A DNA stretch of 12,996 bases from an archaeon (lineage in GTDB: Archaea > EX4484-52 > WAPT01), in the NCBI GenBank assembly GCA_029258795.1, contig JAPDKB010000011.1, positions 1-12,996 on the forward strand, given 5' to 3'. The notes under the pieces were generated by a model, which was not told the DNA's origin, did no database searches, and saw nothing but the letters and a program-made list of their open reading frames with translations. Below are positions 7,718-12,996 of the stretch, one piece after another. Numbering within the stretch: the stretch's first letter is position 1; every line of letters starts with the position of its first letter. Made by a program: the position numbers and the translations under genes.

Positions 7718-10700
7718 CAATTCCACCACAGATAATAGACAACGAAAGAATAAAGCTTTTGGATTTTATAGTTGGTATTCTCAAAGACAGTCCTAATACC
7801 AATCTAGATATCGCTACAGCTTTCTTCAACATCAAAGCTTTTGAAATGATAAAGGATTATGTTAAAGGTATCAAGAGGTTCAGGCTTCTTTTGGGAAAGG
7901 CACCAGAAATTAAAAGTGATAAAACATTAGGTGAGGAGTTACTAAGGATTATTAAAGAAGAGGTTGAAGGTTTGGAATTATCAAAAGAAAATGAGGATAA
8001 TGTAAAAACTTTTATTGAATTTTTGAAAAAATCGAATGTTGAAGTAAGAATCTATGACAAACAATTTTTGCATGGAAAAGCATTCATATTCGATAAGGCA
8101 GTTATTATCGGCTCCTCAAATTTCACTCCTGCTGGCTTAACTCACAATACAGAATTAAATTCAGTACATTTAGAAGCCCAAGCAGAATACGTAAGAAAAA
8201 ATTGGTTTGAGAAATTCTGGCAGGAAGCAAGAGATTTTAAAGAAGAATTAATTGAACTCTTAGAAGCTTCAAGATTTGGAAGTAAAGAATATACTCCTTA
8301 TGAGGTATTTATTAAAGTTCTTTATGAATTGCAAAAAGAAGATATACTTGAACAAGAAAAGATGGAAGAAAGAGAAGGTGCTATTTCTTCCAAAGTTGAG
8401 TTATCAGAGTTTCAGGAAGATGCTGTAATAAGAGTGAAATCAAGATTAAAGAAGTATGGTGGGGTAATAATCGCTGATTCTGTTGGTTTGGGTAAAACAT
8501 GGATAGCAAAGAAAATAATAGAAGAATTTGGTTTTTATGAAAGAAAAAATTTCCTTGTGATATGCCCTCCACAATTAAGAAAAATGTGGAGTGATGAGAT
8601 CAAAAGCATAATGTTACCAGCAAATGTAATGTCTTTAGAAGAGCTTGCATCTGAAAAATTTCTAGAGAAGGCAAACGAGATTACTTCAGGTCATTTAGAA
8701 GATGTCGAATTAGTAATTGTAGATGAAAGTCATAATTTAAGAAATCCTTTGTCAAATAGATGGGAAAATTTCTATAATTTAGTTTGGGAACATATAGCAA
8801 AAAAAGGAAAAAGACCCTATCTTATATTTTTAACCGCTACACCTATTAATAACACAATTTGGGATCTGTATTGGCAAATAATGCTAATAGTCGGAATGGA
8901 TAGAACAGCCTTCATTAAAGAAGGGATCTCAGACTTATTTAAATTCTTCAAAGAAGTTGATAAGAGAGGAGATGCAACTTTACTGAATGATCTCTTAAAC
9001 GAAATATCAATAAGGAGAACAAGAGAGTATATAAAAAAGAATTATCCTAATGCGACTATAAAAGGTAAAAAAATAACATTTCCAGAAAGAATTCTTGAGA
9101 ATATAGAGTACAAATTGGGAGAAACCTATAGAGGGATGTATAAGAAAATAGCAAAAACAATAGCTGAAGACCTTACAATGGCGTGTTATCAATTACTGAA
9201 ATACAAAAAAGTTGAGAAGCTCAGTAAAGAAGAAGAATGGGAATTAAATGGGATGATTGCATTGTCTGGAATTTTAAAAACCATTTTTTTAAAAAGATTA
9301 GAAAGTAGTGTAGAAGCTTTTAGAATAAGTGTTAGGACACATATTCATTTTCTTCAAAAACTTAAGGAGTATATGAAGAAAGGAAAACTTCTAACAAAAT
9401 CAACTTTCAATAAGTACATTATGTGTTTGGATGAAGAGATAGAGAAATTTGAGGATAGATTAGAAAAGTTTAATCCAAATGAATATAACATAGATGAATT
9501 GTTTTCAGATATAGACAAGGACATAAAAATTTTAAAAGAAATTTTAAAGTCCGTTGAAGAAATAACACCAGAGAAAGACGCTAAGCTCAACGTAGTAAAG
9601 AAAAAACTATTAGAATTATCAAAAAAAGGTCAAATAATACTGTTTACTTATTATGAGGATACTCTAAATTATATTTGGAATCAGCTACAAAACTCCAAAG
9701 AATTTAAGAAACTAAAAATAGAAAAAATATCTGGTTCTACTTCAACACGCGAGAGAATAAGAATAGAAAAGGACTTATTAGCGAAAAAGATTGATATTTT
9801 GTTAAGTACAGATGTACTCTCGGAAGGAACGAACTTGCAATCGGCACGAATTATAGTTAACTATGACTTACACTGGAATCCTACGCGCATGCTACAAAGA
9901 GCAGGAAGAATAGACAGGATAGGTTCTCCTTATAAGAAAATTTTTGTTTTTAATGTGTTCCCAGAAGATGAGCTTGAAAGTTTGCTAAAGTTAGTGCAGA
10001 TCCTTCAAACTAAAATTACAAAGATAGATGAGGCTATAGGTTTAGATCAGAAAATTCTGGGAGAAGAGATTCATCCTAAAGTATTTGGTATAATTAGAAA
10101 GATAAGAATGTGCGATACAAAAATTTTAGATGAGTTAGATGAGATGGCTTTTGGAGGTGGAGAAAAATTCTATCAGCCAATAAAAGATTTCATGAAAAGG
10201 CGTGGGTTGGAGGAGTTGAAAAGAATTGAAAAAATTCCTTACGGGATACACAGCGGTCTTAAAAAAGGTATAAGAGGTATTTTCTTTTATTATAAATACT
10301 CTGATTTGTTTCATTTTTGGTATTTATATGATATTGAAAATAAAAAATTTATTACAAATAAATCGGAGATAATAGATTTTATTTCATGCTCGCCAAATGA
10401 AAAAAGAGTAATTCCAGAATTCTCCCAAAAAGTATATGAAATAAATGCTCGAGTGATCCAAAAAATAGAAGAAAATTATAAAGAATTCGAACAAGAACAA
10501 AAAGTGGATACCGAATTAGTAAGAATAGTTAAAGATAAAAGTTCGAGATTTATAAGGGATGTGATAAAAGAAGTTGAAATTTGTATCGATGAACATCTTA
10601 TAGAACATCCAGATGATCAAGATGTAATCTCTTTATGGGATAATGCAAGAAATAAATTGTTAACAATCTCTTTAACAAAAAAAAGATTACAAATTTTAAG

Positions 10701-10857
10701 AAAGATATGGAAAAAGTATAAAAAAACTGGTGATTGGAAACAACTAATAAGAGAAATTTGGAATTTTGTTAAGCAATTGAGTTCTAGGAAAAGAACAGAA
10801 ATTCCACAGTTTGAAAAGAATAAACTAAAGCTTGTTGCAATAGATTTCATTTCCTAA
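7714..10857 (+). CDS. Phospholipase D (HKD) nuclease fused to SNF2-type helicase/translocase
   Basis: 1047 residues. The N-terminal PLD-type nuclease domain carries one HKD motif, HGKAFIFD (H120, K122, D127), followed by IIGSSNFTPAG. A single HKD implies that two protomers form the active site, as in PLD-family restriction enzymes such as BfiI. Helicase lobe 1 has Walker A DSVGLGKT (255-262), motif II DESH (337-340) and motif III TATP (374-377). Lobe 2 has STDVLSEGTNLQ (from 698) and QRAGRIDRIG (728-737), typical of SNF2/superfamily 2 translocases. About 300 further residues are charged and helical, with no motif I recognise. It should bind DNA, move along it using ATP and deliver the nuclease. 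In class 1 DISARM the SNF2 helicase (DrmD) and PLD protein (DrmC) are separate; here they are one chain. It starts within the preceding stop, and its own stop overlaps the next ATG by one base. Confidence 0.85.
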   Translation: MTIPPQIIDNERIKLLDFIVGILKDSPNTNLDIATAFFNIKAFEMIKDYVKGIKRFRLLLGKAPEIKSDKTLGEELLRIIKEEVEGLELSKENEDNVKTFIEFLKKSNVEVRIYDKQFLHGKAFIFDKAVIIGSSNFTPAGLTHNTELNSVHLEAQAEYVRKNWFEKFWQEARDFKEELIELLEASRFGSKEYTPYEVFIKVLYELQKEDILEQEKMEEREGAISSKVELSEFQEDAVIRVKSRLKKYGGVIIADSVGLGKTWIAKKIIEEFGFYERKNFLVICPPQLRKMWSDEIKSIMLPANVMSLEELASEKFLEKANEITSGHLEDVELVIVDESHNLRNPLSNRWENFYNLVWEHIAKKGKRPYLIFLTATPINNTIWDLYWQIMLIVGMDRTAFIKEGISDLFKFFKEVDKRGDATLLNDLLNEISIRRTREYIKKNYPNATIKGKKITFPERILENIEYKLGETYRGMYKKIAKTIAEDLTMACYQLLKYKKVEKLSKEEEWELNGMIALSGILKTIFLKRLESSVEAFRISVRTHIHFLQKLKEYMKKGKLLTKSTFNKYIMCLDEEIEKFEDRLEKFNPNEYNIDELFSDIDKDIKILKEILKSVEEITPEKDAKLNVVKKKLLELSKKGQIILFTYYEDTLNYIWNQLQNSKEFKKLKIEKISGSTSTRERIRIEKDLLAKKIDILLSTDVLSEGTNLQSARIIVNYDLHWNPTRMLQRAGRIDRIGSPYKKIFVFNVFPEDELESLLKLVQILQTKITKIDEAIGLDQKILGEEIHPKVFGIIRKIRMCDTKILDELDEMAFGGGEKFYQPIKDFMKRRGLEELKRIEKIPYGIHSGLKKGIRGIFFYYKYSDLFHFWYLYDIENKKFITNKSEIIDFISCSPNEKRVIPEFSQKVYEINARVIQKIEENYKEFEQEQKVDTELVRIVKDKSSRFIRDVIKEVEICIDEHLIEHPDDQDVISLWDNARNKLLTISLTKKRLQILRKIWKKYKKTGDWKQLIREIWNFVKQLSSRKRTEIPQFEKNKLKLVAIDFIS

Positions 10858-11525
10858 TGAATTCCTACTTCTTAGGGTTTATTGGGGTATCTCTTCAACT
10901 TATTCTTATTTTGTCTATTAAAAGTTATTTACATCTTGAACGAGAAAAGCCGAATTTAAAAGATCAGTTTATTTGGACTATTGTTGGTCTTATTGGAACT
11001 TTATTTTTATTTTTCTTATTAAAAGTTTTTTTGCCTATAGATGAAAATAAGTCTAGTCTTTATAATGCTATATTTTTTATATTAGGGGTAACACCTCTTT
11101 TGGAAGAGTTTTTATATAGAAGAGTAATACTTCAACATTTCTTAAATTTAAAGGAGCAATCTTTTTCAATAAAGGAATTATTAGCATTAATATGGATGAG
11201 TATATCTTTAATTATTCCACCTACTTTTTTAGGACAATATACTTTAAAACATATTCTTTACACTTTTGTTGCTTTTTTACTTCCTTTCTGTTATTTTTCG
11301 TTTAAAAAATCAGAAAGGAAGAAACCTTTTATAAATTGTTTATCAAATCTTATTTTTTTAATTTCGCAGGATGTTTTGTTTGTTCTAGGACATGGAAGTT
11401 CCGCATCCATGTCTCTATTTTTTACAGGATTTTTATACGGTTTTCTTTATTTAGAGAGCAAAACAATTATACCCTCATTGATTGCACACTATTTCTATAA
11501 TTTTCTCATTTTTATTTATTCTTAA
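10857..11525 (+). CDS. CPBP-family intramembrane metalloprotease
   Basis: 222 residues, mostly hydrophobic, with about six to eight membrane segments, one of which starts immediately at the N-terminus. All three CPBP (Abi/CAAX protease and bacteriocin-processing) signatures are present: EEFLYRR with E83, E84 and R88; FVLGH with F175 and H179 (FxxxH); and HYFYN with H211 and N215 (HxxxN). The family comprises glutamate-type or metal-dependent intramembrane proteases that cut substrates within the membrane; some serve in bacteriocin immunity and others in prenyl-protein maturation. Its ATG overlaps the helicase stop (TAATG) and has no ribosome site of its own, so it is translationally coupled and presumably belongs to the system. 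Its substrate is unknown; a role as membrane effector or accessory is inference from position alone. Confidence 0.75.
   Translation: MNSYFLGFIGVSLQLILILSIKSYLHLEREKPNLKDQFIWTIVGLIGTLFLFFLLKVFLPIDENKSSLYNAIFFILGVTPLLEEFLYRRVILQHFLNLKEQSFSIKELLALIWMSISLIIPPTFLGQYTLKHILYTFVAFLLPFCYFSFKKSERKKPFINCLSNLIFLISQDVLFVLGHGSSASMSLFFTGFLYGFLYLESKTIIPSLIAHYFYNFLIFIYS
11501..11523 (+). terminator. Possible T-rich archaeal terminator at operon end
   Basis: Eighteen of these 23 bases are T (runs TTTT and TTTTTATTTATT), ending at the CPBP stop. Archaeal RNA polymerase can terminate at T-rich tracts without a hairpin. The same bases encode Phe, Ile and Tyr in a membrane segment, so the bias may be purely coding. 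Confidence 0.2.
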
Positions 11526-11541
11526 CTTACTTAGCTTCTAA

Positions 11542-11712
11542 AATTTTGGCAAATTCTATTTACAAGAACAAAAAATCACCAAACTATTAGAAAACTTTTC
11601 GTATTCGTCTGAAACGGTTAATAGATCCGCAATAAGGGCATACGAGATATTTTGGAAGTATATGAAAATCTTCTCTAAAGGAAAGTTTATAAAGTTTTAT
11701 TTACTAAAGTAA
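11542..11712 (+). pseudogene. Decayed reading frame, unidentified
   Basis: This frame stays open for 56 codons between a stop at 11539-11541 and TAA 11710-11712, with no ATG near its beginning. It reads like real protein: QEQKITKLLENFSYS, then a tryptophan- and aromatic-rich RAYEIFWKYMK. It lies in the 387-base stretch between the CPBP gene and the GH5 gene that otherwise has no intact gene. It may be the remnant of a transposase or of a small helical protein, but I cannot assign a family. Confidence 0.3.
11679..11694 (+). promoter_or_regulatory. TATA-like element with upstream purine box
   Basis: AGGAAAG (11679-11685) precedes TTTATAAAG (11686-11694), a good match to the archaeal BRE plus TATA layout. 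Transcription would start near 11716-11719, where an ATG opens only a seven-residue peptide. If used, it may drive a non-coding RNA or be left over from a decayed gene. Confidence 0.35.
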
Positions 11713-11718
11713 ATAAAA
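11695..11718 (+). repeat. 24-base inverted repeat (11-base arms, 2-base centre)
   Basis: The arms TTTTATTTACT (11695-11705) and AGTAAATAAAA (11708-11718) are perfect reverse complements around AA. The palindrome begins at the base after the TATA-like element and runs up to the predicted transcription start, the classic position of an archaeal repressor operator. As RNA it would form a weak A/U hairpin, so a terminator is also possible. Confidence 0.6.
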
Positions 11719-11822
11719 ATGGAAATGTTGGATGGTCTTTAGTTTGTTTGCTGTTCTGTTGGTTCTGATGTGTTAGATGACATGCATTATAGACTTTATA
11801 CTACAACACTTCATTAAGCAAA

Positions 11823-11840
11823 GTTGAAAAATTCTTCAAC
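11823..11840 (+). repeat. Short inverted repeat GTTGAA-N6-TTCAAC
   Basis: Six-base perfect arms (11823-11828 and 11835-11840) flank a six-base centre. The heptamer CAAAGTT occurs at 11819-11825 and again at 11842-11848. The site lies about 40 bases upstream of the TATA box of the GH5 gene, so it could be a regulator site; it is short enough to be chance. Confidence 0.25.
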
Positions 11841-11851
11841 ACAAAGTTTAA

Positions 11852-11908
11852 CTTGCCGAGTCAGTGATGCAGTAAGAGAATTATATAAAAAGGATGAACG
11901 TATTTAAT
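11852..11908 (+). pseudogene. Short coding-like remnant upstream of GH5 gene
   Basis: One frame reads CRVSDAVRELYKKDERI before a TAA at 11906-11908. Another frame just upstream reads SKVEKFFNTKFNLPSQ. The two would join through a one-base frameshift near 11857. The LPSQ...AVRELYKK pattern faintly recalls the N-terminal part of TnpB-type proteins, but the stretch is too short to claim this. Confidence 0.2.
11876..11891 (+). promoter_or_regulatory. Leaderless archaeal promoter (BRE/TATA) of the GH5 gene
   Basis: AGAGAA (11876-11880 and adjacent) is followed by TTATATAAAA (11881-11890). The TATA centre is about 27 bases before ATG 11913, so transcription should start at or within a base or two of the start codon. 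There is no Shine-Dalgarno site before that ATG. This is the clearest archaeal signal in the window and makes the GH5 gene a separate transcription unit. Confidence 0.6.
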
Positions 11909-11912
11909 ATAT

Positions 11913-12860
11913 ATGACAAATAATAAGGTTGAGTATAGTTTTGTAAATCATAAAATAATGCTTAAAGGTGTTTCTATAGCAGACCCTCTTAAGCTTGTGA
12001 AAGATGATAAAATTGATATTAGGAGAAAATTACGGTTTATAAAAAAATATCATTTAAATACTATTCGAGTGCCAATTCTTCCAGGATTTTGGAGAGCTTA
12101 CCCAGATTTCTATTTTACATATTTAGAACAATTAGCAGATGCGTGTAAAAAAGAGGAAATGTTCTTAATTATAGATTGGCATGCCATAGGTAATCCTGTA
12201 AAAGGAGAAACTAGGATGGTAAACAAATACCTTTGTATAAAAAGAAAGAAGTTCTTACTTTATGACGCAAATATGGATATAGCTATAAAATTTTGGACAT
12301 CTATCTCTAATATTTTTCAATACGAGGATTATGTGATCTTTGAAATATTTAATGAACCTTGTCCAGATAGTAAACCTATTCCAAAATTAGGCTTATCTCC
12401 TTTATATTGGAAAGACTGGAAATCAAAGGCAGAAAAAATAATCAACATTATTAGGAGAAAAACATATAATTTTATATTAATTGGTACAATTAATTGGTGT
12501 AATAATATAGAGAAAGTTGTGGAAAACCCTATAAACGAGGAGAACATAGCTTATGTTCTTCACCCTTATCCAGGACATGAGGGTTGGATGAAAAATATAA
12601 AGCTAGCTATTAAAAATAATCTTCCTATATTTATAACCGAATGGGGATTTAAAGAAAATACTTCTTCTAAAATATTTAGAGGTAAGAAAGAAAGTTATGC
12701 TCTTCCCTTGTTAAACCTTTTAGAAAAAAATAAGATTAGTTGGATAGCATGGTGTTATGATACTGTGTGGGGACCTGCACTTCTTAATTCTTGGAGAAAG
12801 GATGATTACACAAAGTGGGGACAATTTCTTTTTAATTGGTTAAATAAGCATAAAAAATAG
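11913..12860 (+). CDS. Glycoside hydrolase family 5 (cellulase-like) enzyme
   Basis: 315 residues, about the size of one GH5 (beta/alpha)8 barrel. Landmarks come in family order: MLKGVSIADP at strand 1, NTIRVPILPGFW with the conserved arginine, IIDWHA (H90), FEIFNEP with acid/base E148 in N147-E148-P149, VLHPYPGHEGW (H217, Y219), FITEWGF with nucleophile E243, and a late WIAWCYDTVWGP with the substrate-stacking tryptophan. It should hydrolyse beta-1,4 or related glucan or mannan links by the retaining mechanism; the exact substrate cannot be read from sequence. There is no signal peptide, membrane segment or carbohydrate-binding module, so it is probably cytoplasmic or exported by an unrecognised route. 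It has its own leaderless promoter and is probably unrelated to the upstream operon. Confidence 0.85.
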   Translation: MTNNKVEYSFVNHKIMLKGVSIADPLKLVKDDKIDIRRKLRFIKKYHLNTIRVPILPGFWRAYPDFYFTYLEQLADACKKEEMFLIIDWHAIGNPVKGETRMVNKYLCIKRKKFLLYDANMDIAIKFWTSISNIFQYEDYVIFEIFNEPCPDSKPIPKLGLSPLYWKDWKSKAEKIINIIRRKTYNFILIGTINWCNNIEKVVENPINEENIAYVLHPYPGHEGWMKNIKLAIKNNLPIFITEWGFKENTSSKIFRGKKESYALPLLNLLEKNKISWIAWCYDTVWGPALLNSWRKDDYTKWGQFLFNWLNKHKK

Positions 12861-12874
12861 AAAATAAGCTATGA

Positions 12875-12988
12875 CACGCACATTATTTGGCATTCACCAT
12901 TGACTATGTTTGGGAGACAGCCAGAGGAAAAGCAGAGCACTTCTATGCCTGTGTTTGTTGTCATTATTTTGCCTTTATCCTTGCATAG
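12875..12988 (+). pseudogene. Coding-like fragment at window end, unidentified
   Basis: A 37-codon frame runs from just after TGA 12872-12874 to TAG 12986-12988. It contains FTIDYVWETARGKAEHFYA and a CVCCHYFAF end, rich in aromatic residues and clearly protein-like, yet it has no start codon. An ATG at 12871 in a neighbouring frame reads MTRTLFGIHH and stops where this frame becomes convincing, suggesting a frameshift. The local G+C is higher than in the GH5 gene. A broken transposase is the likeliest explanation, but I cannot name the family. Confidence 0.3.
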
Positions 12989-12996
12989 TTGCCATA

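Noticed and set aside
240-10857. Complete DISARM, BREX or type I restriction system
   Set aside because: There is no DUF1998 protein (DrmB) and no separate DrmA helicase. No PglZ or BrxC-type ATPase is seen for BREX, and no stand-alone HsdS-like specificity subunit for type I. Only the methyltransferase, SNF2 and PLD parts are shared.
1-12996. CRISPR array, rRNA or tRNA genes
   Set aside because: Reading all non-coding stretches showed no regularly spaced direct repeats and no cloverleaf or rRNA-like segment.

Overview
The window reads as an A+T-rich (about 30 % G+C by sampling lines), gene-dense prokaryotic segment, most likely from a thermophilic archaeon. The archaeal call rests on two points. 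The last gene (11913-12860) has a TATA-like box centred about 27 bases before its ATG, leaving no room for a leader, as in archaeal leaderless promoters. Several internal operon genes instead carry Shine-Dalgarno-like sites or overlap their neighbour. No species can be named.

Layout. Positions 1-239 hold two short frames and a possible promoter. Positions 240-11525 hold six same-strand genes that are 1-3 bases apart or overlap, so they are very probably one transcript: (1) a 1260-residue Eco57I/type IIG-like adenine-specific DNA methyltransferase with a C-terminal target-recognition region; (2) a divergent three-Cys-motif partner protein (TcmP-like); (3) a fusion of zinc ribbon, canonical TcmP, winged helix-like segment and radical-SAM-like domain; (4) a small PD-(D/E)XK nuclease-like protein; (5) a phospholipase D (HKD) nuclease fused to a SNF2-type helicase; (6) a CPBP-type intramembrane protease. 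Positions 11526-11912 contain no intact gene but hold a decayed frame, a TATA-like element next to a 24-base palindrome, and the promoter of a glycoside hydrolase family 5 enzyme (11913-12860). The last 136 bases carry another short, apparently broken frame.

Interpretation (inference). Methyltransferase, ATP-dependent translocase and two kinds of nuclease are the usual parts of a host-defence or DNA-modification system. The set resembles class 1 DISARM (SNF2 helicase, adenine methyltransferase, PLD protein) but has no visible drmA or drmB. The distinctive part is the pair of TcmP proteins, one fused to a radical-SAM-like domain, placed between the methyltransferase and the nuclease/helicase genes. 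That suggests a system with an extra chemical modification or sensing step, possibly with a membrane protease as accessory or effector. The methyltransferase gene looks mosaic: its last 240 bases are about 46 % G+C, against 22-32 % just before. A 35-codon frame upstream may be the stump of an older gene.
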